DNA of 20,892 nt. Source: a virus. The DNA lies in IMG/VR virus record IMGVR_UViG_3300044628_000724, positions 1 through 20,892 of that record; one strand, 5' to 3'. Position 1 is the stretch's first letter; the number at the start of each line of letters is the position of its first letter. Of this stretch, positions 13,626 through 20,892 are shown piece after piece. Below the pieces are notes generated by a model. It saw only the letters and a program-made list of their open reading frames with translations, did not search any database and was not told the DNA's origin. The position numbers and the translations under genes were made by a program.

Positions 13626-13951
13626 TATTCGCCGCTAATTACCTTAATTGTTCTGCTTGCTGCCTCTGCTGACCCGCTAACAACCTGCAAAAACTTGACG
13701 CCTTCGAATGCGACTCTATTGAGTGCGTGGTGTCTGCTTGTCGAGGTTGTAAGCGAGTAAAGCGTCGATTCGTAGTACAATGGAGTAAATGTGGAACCGT
13801 TGTCGGACACGTTGAACGTGATTGCCGTTCCAGTTAGTGCCGCTGGCGTAACGATTGCTACAGGTATGCGATTGTTTTCCAACGAAAGCGTTGTCGATAC
13901 TGTTCCGCTGGTTGCGATCGTGACGTTGCCGATTCGTAAATTCTTAGCCAT
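13625..13951 (-). CDS. Small beta-rich structural protein, 108 residues
   Basis: The product starts MAKNLRIGNVTIATSGTVSTTLSLENNRIPVAIVTPA and has the repeated Thr/Ser/Val strands of a beta-sandwich. The wording resembles small viral head or tail decoration proteins, and the protein encoded at 15467-15925 looks similar in style (AIVTPAALTGTAITF against DIALTALKVEASAT). The start is the ATG overlapping the previous stop by 8 bases. Placed between the gp10-like and terminator genes, it may sit at the head-tail joint or on the capsid; no family is recognised. Confidence 0.65.
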   Translation of the reverse strand: MAKNLRIGNVTIATSGTVSTTLSLENNRIPVAIVTPAALTGTAITFNVSDNGSTFTPLYYESTLYSLTTSTSRHHALNRVAFEGVKFLQVVSGSAEAASRTIKVISGE

Positions 13952-14432
13952 TGCCAAGTTCCTTTATTTCTTTCGCAAGCTGTTCGTTGCCTGCTGTGAT
14001 TTGTTGTGTTCTAGTCTCGTCGAAAGCTTTCTGCATGAAGCGTTCACTCGGATTGATTCGCTTTATCTTGCTGGTTTTCTTTCCCCAGTAGACTATTTTT
14101 CGCTTGTCGCCTGCTTCGTAGTTCTGTTTGTTGGCTCGTGGATACTTACCTCCGACGATCATCAATCCACCGCGTTCGGTTTTGATGAACTTCATGGCGA
14201 TATACTTGCCTGAGTCCTCTTGGTAAGCAGCGTTGTCTTTGTATTTCTTACTCCACTTCTTTCTCGTTCCGCTTCGTCTGGAGCTTGGTGCAATAGACTT
14301 GGCTCGTTCTATCACTGGCTTTGCCATTGCCTTCAAGACTCTTTCCGCTGGTCCAATCCTCATCAATAGAGGAATTTTCAAAAGCTTCTGAATCTGTGCT
14401 TCGTCAAAATTGATTTGTATTTCTAGTGTCAT
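13944..14432 (-). CDS. HK97 gp10-like head-tail joining / tail component protein
   Basis: The 162-residue product has an N-terminal beta-helix (TLEIQINFDEAQIQKLL), RVLKAMAKPVIERAKSIAPS, then GTRKKWSKKYKDN and MIVGGKYPRANKQNYEAGD and a C-terminal helix RFMQKAFDETRTQQITAG, the HK97 gp10 pattern. These proteins join neck and tail. It overlaps the head closure gene as ATGA upstream and the small structural gene downstream. Basic composition is usual in this family. Confidence 0.85.
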   Translation of the reverse strand: MTLEIQINFDEAQIQKLLKIPLLMRIGPAERVLKAMAKPVIERAKSIAPSSRRSGTRKKWSKKYKDNAAYQEDSGKYIAMKFIKTERGGLMIVGGKYPRANKQNYEAGDKRKIVYWGKKTSKIKRINPSERFMQKAFDETRTQQITAGNEQLAKEIKELGNG

Positions 14433-14752
14433 GCTGTTGTGGTCACCAGTATTTCTAGTTCGCGTCGCATAACACCAATTGGGTTGATGTGGGTAATTCC
14501 GTAAATACGTCCTTCGAATAGGATTCGCATCTTGGTTGTGTAGCCTTCCCGGCTGTTGACTTTGAATATCGCTTTCGTCTGTGCTTCAAGCTGTCTTCCG
14601 CGAATCGTTTCAATACCACTCAACGACGTAAACTCCGCAGGCTCACCGCACCGAAAGTTAGTCCATTCGATTCGAGATTCTCCTGTTGCGTCCTGCGTCT
14701 CTACGGGTGTTTCGAAGTCTATTCTGTGCCGTTTGTTCGCTGCGTTGCTCAC
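14429..14752 (-). CDS. Head closure / head-tail joining protein (SPP1 gp16-like)
   Basis: The 107-residue product has the Phage_H_T_join order: RHRIDFETPVETQDATGESRIEWTNF, GEPAEFTSLSGIETIRGRQLEAQTKAIFKV and MRILFEGRIYGITHINPIG, then RRELEILVTTTA. This protein caps the connector after packaging. Its GTG start overlaps the gp6-like stop as GTGA and its stop overlaps the gp10-like start. Confidence 0.87.
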   Translation of the reverse strand: MSNAANKRHRIDFETPVETQDATGESRIEWTNFRCGEPAEFTSLSGIETIRGRQLEAQTKAIFKVNSREGYTTKMRILFEGRIYGITHINPIGVMRRELEILVTTTA

Positions 14753-15306
14753 GGATATGTACTCCGTTGCAGTTTACTAATCAAACGACCGTAGGAACGA
14801 AATTCAGACTCTTTTTGAGGGTCGCGAGCCAGAAAGTAATTTTCCACCAAGAGCAAAACAGCTTTTTGCACAATTGCAGGAACGTTGCTGTAGCCGCAAA
14901 CGTAAACTATCCTCCAAGCGTCCCAACGTGCCTGGGCGACAGGCCAAAGCTCATTGTATTTGAGTTGTATTTTCCTGTTCGCAACATCCAAACCGTAAAT
15001 CGTAGTTGGAAGAGTTGTCAGCAATCCGTTGGTGTCGTAATACTCGATCGATGTTATCGACTGAACTGGTGACTTGTGAAGCTGCAAGCCGTCTATCATC
15101 GCATCGGTTTTTAGCTCCCAGGTTTGTGGACATATAGCAATGTCGCAATCGCTCTCAACTTCTTGCCTAGCTTGCGAGATTAGATCAAGTAAATGAGAAT
15201 CGTGCGACGGATCGCCAAGTGCGATTTCCACGCATTCTTTCACTTGATCTAAAAGTACTGGCTCTATCGTTGGACCAGTCAGCAAGGTAGGACGGTAGTT
15301 GTTCAC
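14749..15306 (-). CDS. Head-tail connector protein (HK97 gp6-like)
   Basis: The 185-residue product has the gp6-like fold wording: VLLDQVKECVEIALGDPSHDSHLLDLISQARQEVESDCDIAICPQTWEL, HKSPVQSITSIEYYD, then the RIVYVCGYSNVPAIVQKAVLLLVENYF helix. Connectors form the ring beneath the portal. The GTG start overlaps the 54-residue gene stop as GTGA. Order capsid, connector, closure, gp10, terminator is the HK97 order. Confidence 0.88.
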   Translation of the reverse strand: MNNYRPTLLTGPTIEPVLLDQVKECVEIALGDPSHDSHLLDLISQARQEVESDCDIAICPQTWELKTDAMIDGLQLHKSPVQSITSIEYYDTNGLLTTLPTTIYGLDVANRKIQLKYNELWPVAQARWDAWRIVYVCGYSNVPAIVQKAVLLLVENYFLARDPQKESEFRSYGRLISKLQRSTYP

Positions 15307-15467
15307 TTTTGCTTTCGCGGTTTCTGACGCTGTTGCTGTTCTCGATCATCAGTTGATTCTGACGCGATTCCGCGTTGAATCATGATTTCCGCTTGCCCTG
15401 CCTGGACGCCTACCAGCCGAAAACCGATTGGCAGGCCATTCCACATTTGCAGTAAAACCAAATCCAT
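15303..15467 (-). CDS. 54-residue protein between capsid genes and connector
   Basis: This short frame begins MDLVLLQMWN and contains GFRLVGVQAGQAEIMIQRGIAS and a basic Gln-rich tail (DDREQQQRQKPRKQK). Its ATG overlaps the previous stop as TAATG and its TGA overlaps the connector GTG, so both junctions are coupled. Small proteins with an AGQ...RGIA pattern are common at this place in HK97-like phages, with unknown function. The perfect overlaps at both ends are the main evidence. Confidence 0.75.
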   Translation of the reverse strand: MDLVLLQMWNGLPIGFRLVGVQAGQAEIMIQRGIASESTDDREQQQRQKPRKQK

Positions 15468-15925
15468 TAGAGGACTCGGCAAACGTCGCCATCAGCCATC
15501 GTTGCGGATGTTGCTGGAGAAAGGTGTGCTTTCGTCAAGATTGCAACAGCAGCAATGAATCCACCTGTCGAACCATCTCCAAACGTAGCCACGACTCGAA
15601 GAAATGGATTCTTTCCTCGCATGTCGATTTGAAAAACGCAGGTTTGGTTGTCATCGGTCGCCGATGGCAAAGCAAGCGTAGTTCCGTCTGGTGAAGTTCC
15701 ACCGGCAAAAGTCGCTCCAGTGATATCTGCGTAAACACCACCGCTTGTCGCTGAAGCCTCGACCTTCAGTGCTGTCAGAGCAATGTCAGTTGCTCCGAGC
15801 TGCACAACAATCGTGCAGTAATCGAAGTCTCTTGCGTCAATTACTACTTGCGTAGCACTAGCGTTGTCAATAATTGCCGCAGGGCTGATCGCCCTGACGT
15901 ATTTAGCCTGTTGCATCAAATTCAT
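15467..15925 (-). CDS. Small head-associated structural protein, 152 residues
   Basis: The product starts MNLMQQAKYVRAISPAAI and has a beta-sandwich-like body (ATQVVIDARDFDYCTIVVQLGA, ALTALKVEASATSGGVYADITGATFAG, CVFQIDMRGKNPFLRVVATFGDG). AGGAAAC precedes the ATG. It follows the major capsid gene by 48 bases, where decoration proteins often lie. The strand pattern DMRGKNPFLRVVATFGDG is seen in small phage capsid-associated proteins. Decoration role is inferred. Confidence 0.72.
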   Translation of the reverse strand: MNLMQQAKYVRAISPAAIIDNASATQVVIDARDFDYCTIVVQLGATDIALTALKVEASATSGGVYADITGATFAGGTSPDGTTLALPSATDDNQTCVFQIDMRGKNPFLRVVATFGDGSTGGFIAAVAILTKAHLSPATSATMADGDVCRVL

Positions 15926-15973
15926 GTTTTGTTTCCTATTGTTTGTTTTTCAAAAGAATTGAACCGCTACCAA

Positions 15974-17329
15974 TTAGGAAGCAGAAACGAGCGACACCAT
16001 TGGACCAGCTACGGAAGCCGTTCCACGTTCATGTACAGCTATGTCGTATCGTAAAGTCGATCTAATGGCAGTTTGATCAAATTCGAAGTATCGAGAAGAG
16101 TCCGCTGCTATTGTCACGCCACGTCGATTGCCCTTGGTTGCTGCCATAGACAGGTCACCAAAGTAAGCGAACTTCGTTGAGGCTCCGACTGTTGCTGGCA
16201 AGCATTGTGCAAAAGTCACTGGGTAACCCATGAACTGCATTACAGGACCGTTGCCGAGATCGGAAACATTGTTTCCACCTGCTGCAAGCTGTAAGCGTGC
16301 CATGACGTTCCAGTAAACGGCACTATGAACAAACCAACGTGGCTGGATACCTGGGAATTGCGGAATTTTAGAAACGGCATCTTGGAAGACTGCAATTGTC
16401 AAGCTGGCTGCTGTGTTTTGCGAAGCTGCTGCGGTCGCAACTGAACCAGCAAGCAACGCATTAGCAACACCAACAATTCCGTTGTGGGTTGTCGTGCCAT
16501 CTCCTAGGAAACCAGCTTGGTCTTCCTTGACTGCGTGAGCGTATGCAATTTCGTTAGCCAAGAAATCGGCTACTGCGATGATTGCATCTTCGCTTAGCTC
16601 GCTGCTGATCCGTGTCAGCGTGCCCCACTTCTTAGCGGTCAAGCTAATCTGATTCATGGTGGCATCGGAGTCGGTGATTTGCTGAGCTTCGGTGACTGCG
16701 TAGGCAGTCAATCCACTGAGTCTTCTAGGACCGATCCACTGGTCAGAGGTCATCGGAACATTGCGAACGTATTGACTAAATACGCCAAATGACTCTTTTA
16801 GATTAACGATTGCCGATTCGAATTGCGGAATCACCAAAACACCGCCGAGCAAGTCGTTGTTTTCGCCCATTGCATTGGTGATCAGACCATGCTCGCGGCA
16901 CCATTGCCGAGAAGCTTGATCGCCTCCGATCGTTGCCATCAAGAACCGACCAGATGCGTAAGCGTCTGCTTCAGCATTTACACCTTTGAACGCTGTCAGA
17001 CGGTTTCCTCCGCGTGCTCTTGCTGGCACTCGAATAACTCGTTCTGGTTCGCTAAAACCGTGGTGAGAGTTTTCGATATGCTCATCAAGTCTTGGAGACA
17101 TACGAGCTGTCGCACGGTCTAGAACTGCTAGACGCTGTTCCATTGTGGAAACTTCTTCGCCAAGCTGGTCAAGCAATCCGCCCTTGGCTGTGATTGCTTC
17201 TAGACGTGCCTTTTCTTCGGCTGTCTCAACTCGGTTTTCCTTAGTTGTGATGTTGTCGATTGCTTCGACTTCTGCAACAAGGTTCGAGATTTCGGCACGC
17301 TTTGCAGCGATCAGTTTTTTCAAATTCAT
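15974..17329 (-). CDS. Major capsid protein, HK97 fold
   Basis: The 451-residue protein starts MNLKKLIAAKRAEISNL with a coiled-coil scaffold-like delta region (residues 1-75, e.g. RAEISNLVAEVEAIDNI and GEEVSTMEQRLAVLD), a linker, then the HK97 body: FLMATIGGD near 125, LLGGVLVIPQFESAIVNL, VRNVPMTSDQW, AVTEAQQI, ISLTAKKWGTLTRISSELSEDA, AHAVKEDQAGFLGDG, WFVHSAVYWNVMARLQ, VMQFMGYPVTFA and AIRSTLRYDIAVHE at the end. The ClpP-type protease upstream probably removes the delta region. I start at this ATG with AAAGG eight bases upstream; the open frame extends 34 codons further but lacks family support. A promoter lies at 17502-17530. Confidence 0.93.
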   Translation of the reverse strand: MNLKKLIAAKRAEISNLVAEVEAIDNITTKENRVETAEEKARLEAITAKGGLLDQLGEEVSTMEQRLAVLDRATARMSPRLDEHIENSHHGFSEPERVIRVPARARGGNRLTAFKGVNAEADAYASGRFLMATIGGDQASRQWCREHGLITNAMGENNDLLGGVLVIPQFESAIVNLKESFGVFSQYVRNVPMTSDQWIGPRRLSGLTAYAVTEAQQITDSDATMNQISLTAKKWGTLTRISSELSEDAIIAVADFLANEIAYAHAVKEDQAGFLGDGTTTHNGIVGVANALLAGSVATAAASQNTAASLTIAVFQDAVSKIPQFPGIQPRWFVHSAVYWNVMARLQLAAGGNNVSDLGNGPVMQFMGYPVTFAQCLPATVGASTKFAYFGDLSMAATKGNRRGVTIAADSSRYFEFDQTAIRSTLRYDIAVHERGTASVAGPMVSLVSAS

Positions 17330-17501
17330 CTGGTTTGCCTTTGCAAATTGCTGGCATACCAAACGAAAATAGCGGCTGGTGATGCCAGCGTGGAACGAAA
17401 CATAAAGTAACGTTCGACGCCTGCCATCCACTGCCGCTAACGAGTTGCAATCAGATAACTGAGTCGATTAAATTTTTGCGGGATTTCTCCCAATTCAACA
17501 A

Positions 17502-17530
17502 ATACTAAGCTAAGTGTTTTACTAAGTCAA
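17502..17530 (-). promoter_or_regulatory. Internal promoter upstream of the major capsid gene
   Basis: Minus strand: -35 TTGACT (17530-17525), 17-bp spacer, -10 TAGTAT (17507-17502). It overlaps the protease stop codon and leads to the capsid gene after a 170-base leader with no gene. CTTAG recurs three times in the promoter, and GGGA-GAAA-TCCC forms a small hairpin in the leader. A local promoter would raise capsid transcript level. Confidence 0.5.
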
Positions 17531-18151
17531 GCATTTGGCTCGAACGTATGGCCCTCTCTCCTTGCGCACTGCAGTTTGAACCAAAGATGCTGGTGGATTC
17601 TTGAACCAGCTAGCCAACGTTGCCTTAGCCTGCGTTGCCCCACCTGTCGCAGTCGATAGCCCTGCCGCAACCGCTTCCGGTCCTGTGTACCAAGTTTCCG
17701 CATCAAGCAACGCCATCACGTTCGTTTCGGTTGGCATGTATTCGGAATAAATCTCCACAAGCGAACGATCGTAAGTTTCTAGAGTGTCGGCAGTCTTTCG
17801 TAGCTGCGTTGCATTTCCAAGATCGACCGTCAACGCTCTGTGAATCATCCAACGACCACCTGCCGATGTCGTCCGAGTCTCTCCAGCTAACGCTATAACG
17901 CTTGCAGCACTTGCGGCCAGTGCGTCAACGTGTGTGTCCACGCCTGGCTTGTGTCGTTTTAGTGCGTTGTAGATTGCTATACCTTCGTCAGCGACTCCAC
18001 CAGGAGAATTTATGCGAACGATTGCACGTTTTTTTCCAATCGATGCAAGAGCCTCAATAACTTCCATTGAAGTAAAGGAATCTTCAAACCAGGATGCACC
18101 AACAGCACCATAAAGAAAAAGTTCTCCAGTCGATTGATTTACGGCAAGCAT
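17522..18151 (-). CDS. ClpP-type head maturation protease
   Basis: The 209-residue protein has the ClpP/crotonase-like protease layout: GELFLYGAVGASWFEDSF, VRINSPGGVADEG (48-57), the serine region ALAASAASVIA (Ser81 the likely nucleophile), WMIHRA (His104), and a DAETWYTGPEAVAAGL stretch (150-165). These proteases cut the scaffold and capsid delta regions in HK97-like heads. It lies between portal and capsid, the usual place, starting 13 bases inside the portal gene end. The C-terminal basic tail is not conserved in ClpP proper. Confidence 0.9.
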   Translation of the reverse strand: MLAVNQSTGELFLYGAVGASWFEDSFTSMEVIEALASIGKKRAIVRINSPGGVADEGIAIYNALKRHKPGVDTHVDALAASAASVIALAGETRTTSAGGRWMIHRALTVDLGNATQLRKTADTLETYDRSLVEIYSEYMPTETNVMALLDAETWYTGPEAVAAGLSTATGGATQAKATLASWFKNPPASLVQTAVRKERGPYVRAKCLT

Positions 18152-19659
18152 TCTTCATGTTCCTTGTTGTTTTTTACAGAAAAAACACGGTTTTCCCAAG
18201 ATTCTACACAGTTTTCTAGCGTTTTTCGGAAGTCTTCTGGCTTTGAATTCGTTGCTTCCAAAAGAAGTCTCTTAGATTCTTCGCAATGCGTTTGGGATGA
18301 GTCGCGATCGAGCCCAAGCTCCTCCATTTTGTCACCAAGCGTTTTTTCCCAGTCACAATACCAATTCTCCATCCACGTGAGAAAATTCTTGTCGTCTGCG
18401 TGCTGCAAAACACGCTTTGACTCGACGCGAATCATGTGACGAAGCTGTGATTCTATAGCTGCCTCAGCTCTGTCGTCAGACTGGCTAGATTCACGTGAAG
18501 AAGTGTTAGGGTTTTCGTACTCGTCCCCACCATCCACCGGATTCATATCGAAGTAGCTTCTAGCCTCATTTCGACTGATAACGGTTGCTGTTATTAGCTT
18601 TGAGACAAACTCCGCAGTTGCAGACTTGTCGGAACGAAGCAAAGCACCGTCGTTGAACTTGTGGTAAAAGCCCCTAGAACGTTCTGATTCCGTCAGTAGC
18701 TTCATGTTTGCTTGCTCCTCATACTGCGTAAGCCACGCGCCAAGGCAGTTCATCAAGTAAGACAAAACCTTTTGTTCCAGCGAGTTGTAAGAAACGCTGT
18801 TATCGTCTCCGAGTATCGTTTCTAGGCCTAGCCATAAAGCGACCTGCTGACGAGTAAATTTTCTGTTTTCTAAAAGTTGAGCGTCCGCGTTACTCATTGC
18901 TAGAACATTCGCTTTTATTCCTTCACGAAGTAAACCTGTTTTGCCTGCGTTTGAGTCCCCGTCGTGTGCGTTCCTAAACTGCTCTAGAAACTCTTTTGCT
19001 TTAGCCTCTTCTCGGAATGCACCTGGAGGAGCTTCTAGCATCAAGCCGCCTGCGTAGCCTTTTTTAAGTTGCTTTAGTGAATGGTTATCGCTTGCGGTGT
19101 CGATCCCTAAAGTGCTTGCGGCTAGCTGGACAATTGAAACACCCGTAAAACCGTCTAAAGTAAATCCCATCGTATGAAACACGTTGGAGTCTTCTAAAAC
19201 AACAGTATCCTCTGGATTTTCTCGCATGTCGTTCAGCAAATCAAAACGCTCGTCTCTATGTGGTTTTGTAAAGTGAAGTTTTAGTCCTTCACTCATGACT
19301 GTAAGTGTTCTGTCTGGGATCAATGGGATTAGCTCGACAGGAACTCCATTTACGCGGTGTATGTAAGCTCTAGCATTTCCCCAAAGCAGTGCATGGTTTA
19401 AGTGTTGCTGCTTGTAGATTAATGGTGACTGGTAAGCGTTTGGCCTATCCTTCAGAAGTTTATGCGAAGGATGGTTGAGTTGTACTGTCGTTGACCTGTT
19501 TTGTTTTCTGTAAAGGGAACATGGCAGCATCGAAAAGTTGTTACTGATCTTGCGAACTCCGTAGAAAAACGCTGCGCTAGTCAACGCTTTATTGACAGTC
19601 ATTGCTGACTCGTCGCTACTCTTAAACATATCCCAAAACCAACGTAGTGGCTGCATCAT
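18139..19659 (-). CDS. Portal protein (HK97-like)
   Basis: The 506-residue protein has the phage portal pattern: AAFFYGVRKISNNFSMLPCSLYRK (30-53), LNHALLWGNARAYIHRVNGVPVEL, VFHTMGFTLDGFTGVSIVQLAASTLGID and LLENRKFTRQQVALWLGLE, plus NEARSYFDMNPVDGGDEY near 370-390. It forms the dodecameric ring through which DNA enters. The C-terminal 110 residues (SSRESSQSDD onward, helical, charged, with several tryptophans) extend beyond the usual domain. The ATG overlaps the terminase stop as ATGA. Confidence 0.93.
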   Translation of the reverse strand: MMQPLRWFWDMFKSSDESAMTVNKALTSAAFFYGVRKISNNFSMLPCSLYRKQNRSTTVQLNHPSHKLLKDRPNAYQSPLIYKQQHLNHALLWGNARAYIHRVNGVPVELIPLIPDRTLTVMSEGLKLHFTKPHRDERFDLLNDMRENPEDTVVLEDSNVFHTMGFTLDGFTGVSIVQLAASTLGIDTASDNHSLKQLKKGYAGGLMLEAPPGAFREEAKAKEFLEQFRNAHDGDSNAGKTGLLREGIKANVLAMSNADAQLLENRKFTRQQVALWLGLETILGDDNSVSYNSLEQKVLSYLMNCLGAWLTQYEEQANMKLLTESERSRGFYHKFNDGALLRSDKSATAEFVSKLITATVISRNEARSYFDMNPVDGGDEYENPNTSSRESSQSDDRAEAAIESQLRHMIRVESKRVLQHADDKNFLTWMENWYCDWEKTLGDKMEELGLDRDSSQTHCEESKRLLLEATNSKPEDFRKTLENCVESWENRVFSVKNNKEHEECLP

Positions 19660-20892
19660 ATCAAAAACATGCTCCCCGTACTGCGTGTAGGTGCCAGTTG
19701 ACAGACGCGAAACGCCATAACAATAGCGACTATCATGTCAATTTTATCATTGGAGTTTCCTTTGTCGAATCTCCATTTTCCATCTGCATCGGCCACGATG
19801 ATTGCATTGCACGCCATCCACGACAAAACAGGATGACCATCATGCTTAATCAGTCCAATCTTTAGCAAGTGCAAGAACTCGCGTATTGGCTCGTTAAACA
19901 TATAAGCCTTTTGAGCCATCGAAACAGCTTGAAATCCTTCCGATATAATCTCTTCCGCCAGTAACTTTGCGTTACTCGGATCGTATGCGGCTGTAGTTAT
20001 CCCAAAATCTTCCATATCTCTCAGGATATCAGTACGCATTTTTATTAACGGTTGCTGGTGCGAATGCATCTTGTCGCCATAAATCCAGCTAGCAAAAGGT
20101 TCCGCTGTTAGGTCTCGCAATGTGTCAGACGCTATGTAAGCCTTTGCCTTTATCTCATATCGATAAACAGGAACGACTTTTTCGCCATCCTTTTCGTCGA
20201 TGATCGTTTCTTCTCCAACCAAGAAGCGTGCACACGTGCCGAACGCAGCAAAATCGTCTCTAGCTCCAACGTCGATTCCTAATCCTATTGCGTCCGCTAG
20301 TTTCCAATCGGACAAAACGTCCTTGGCGGCGTCCCACGTATCTTTTTCGATAGCACGCTGCGAAGAACTTGTAATTCTCTGCATGTGCTTAGACAAAAAT
20401 GTCTTCTTAAAACTCGGCTTGTTTTTTGCGTCTGTCGCTTGCTGTTGCAAGTAGTCTAAAGAAACCGAGATTCCTAGATTCGGATTTGCTTTTATCCAGC
20501 AATTTTCATCAAACGGATCGTCTTCGTCATCGATTGCAGCGATGAACACAAACTTAGATTCATCGACTACGCTACCAAGTGAGATCGACTTGCATAGTTG
20601 CAACGTCTCTAGCCAAATTTCGCTTTGATCGTCTCCGAATGTCGTGATCTCAATCTGCAGAGGTTGCGTTCTCGAAGCTGAACCCGTCACCATCGTGTCA
20701 TAGTATTTCCGGTGCTGCTTGCGCCATGCGTGCAACTCGTCAAAGATTACATAGTGAGGGTTTGGCCCGTCCAAAGGCTTGTCGCTTGCTGTCGTGCAGC
20801 AAAAGGAGTTAGTTTCTGGCACAAAAAGCCTGTTTATATGGCTTTTTACCATGCCTTTTAGCGAGTCGTTCGAGGTTCTCATTCGAACAGCT
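19656..20892 (-). CDS. terL: Terminase large subunit, partial (N-terminus beyond the right edge)
   Basis: The open frame continues through the right edge with no stop, so the N-terminal ATPase Walker A is not visible. Visible are HYVIFDELHAW (Walker B-like, with the catalytic acid), TFGDDQSEIWLETLQ and the nuclease domain: GLGIDVGARDDFAAFG (first metal Asp), TAAYDPSNAKLLAEEI, and NDKIDMIVAIVMA (last metal Asp region). It packages DNA into the procapsid and cuts the concatemer. The HK97-like Terminase_1 type is suggested by these motifs and its portal neighbour. No small terminase is seen in the window. Confidence 0.92.
   Translation of the reverse strand, partial: AVRMRTSNDSLKGMVKSHINRLFVPETNSFCCTTASDKPLDGPNPHYVIFDELHAWRKQHRKYYDTMVTGSASRTQPLQIEITTFGDDQSEIWLETLQLCKSISLGSVVDESKFVFIAAIDDEDDPFDENCWIKANPNLGISVSLDYLQQQATDAKNKPSFKKTFLSKHMQRITSSSQRAIEKDTWDAAKDVLSDWKLADAIGLGIDVGARDDFAAFGTCARFLVGEETIIDEKDGEKVVPVYRYEIKAKAYIASDTLRDLTAEPFASWIYGDKMHSHQQPLIKMRTDILRDMEDFGITTAAYDPSNAKLLAEEIISEGFQAVSMAQKAYMFNEPIREFLHLLKIGLIKHDGHPVLSWMACNAIIVADADGKWRFDKGNSNDKIDMIVAIVMAFRVCQLAPTRSTGSMFLI

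Noticed and set aside
1-20892. CRISPR array or insertion sequence
   Set aside because: No regularly spaced direct repeats, no transposase frame and no terminal inverted repeat pair were seen.

Overview
The window looks like roughly the structural half of a tailed temperate phage (siphovirus-like, HK97-type head), integrated in a bacterial chromosome. Nearly all genes are on the minus strand and the late operon runs off the right edge. At the left edge lie a csrA-type regulator and the start of a rimI-type acetyltransferase, whose wording (from memory, not from a search) resembles planctomycete proteins of the Pirellula/Rhodopirellula kind. I therefore suggest a planctomycete host, with moderate to low confidence.

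Layout, left to right. 1-431: translationally coupled csrA and rimI, probably host flank but possibly cargo. 473-564: a degenerate tRNA-like element with a good T arm and acceptor stem, a candidate attachment-site region. 570-3601: a leftward operon encoding a ParB-like/DNA adenine methyltransferase fusion, a PD-(D/E)XK nuclease-like protein and two unknown proteins. 3791-3994: a small excisionase-like helix-turn-helix protein. 4039-4297: a non-coding stretch with two elaborate inverted repeats. 4298-5170: the tyrosine integrase, the only plus-strand gene, convergent with a small leftward operon (5172-5945) of a helix-turn-helix protein, an unknown protein and a 51-residue protein. 6064-20892: the late operon.

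The late operon is transcribed leftward from beyond the right edge. In transcription order it encodes large terminase, portal, ClpP-type head protease, major capsid protein, a small structural protein, a 54-residue protein, gp6-like connector, head closure protein, HK97 gp10-like protein, another small structural protein, tail terminator, major tail protein, a small acidic protein, tail assembly chaperones G and GT (joined by a textbook -1 frameshift signal), tape measure, two tail-tip candidates, a 357-residue protein with 25 cysteines, an Erv1/ALR-like protein, a calcineurin-like phosphoesterase and an 80-residue protein. Most junctions are TAATG or ATGA/GTGA overlaps, so translation is tightly coupled.

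The most interesting part is the tail-tip end of the late operon. A very cysteine-rich putative virion protein is coupled by a TAATG overlap to a protein carrying the CxxC, HNxVN and LGKP signature of Erv1/ALR sulfhydryl oxidases. This suggests a phage-encoded disulfide-forming enzyme dedicated to its own virion. A second point is that three leftward promoters in the control region each carry a 20-bp 7-6-7 inverted repeat between or over the -35 and -10 boxes, which looks like a repressor circuit with two operator classes. No small terminase, endolysin or holin was seen; they may lie outside the window.
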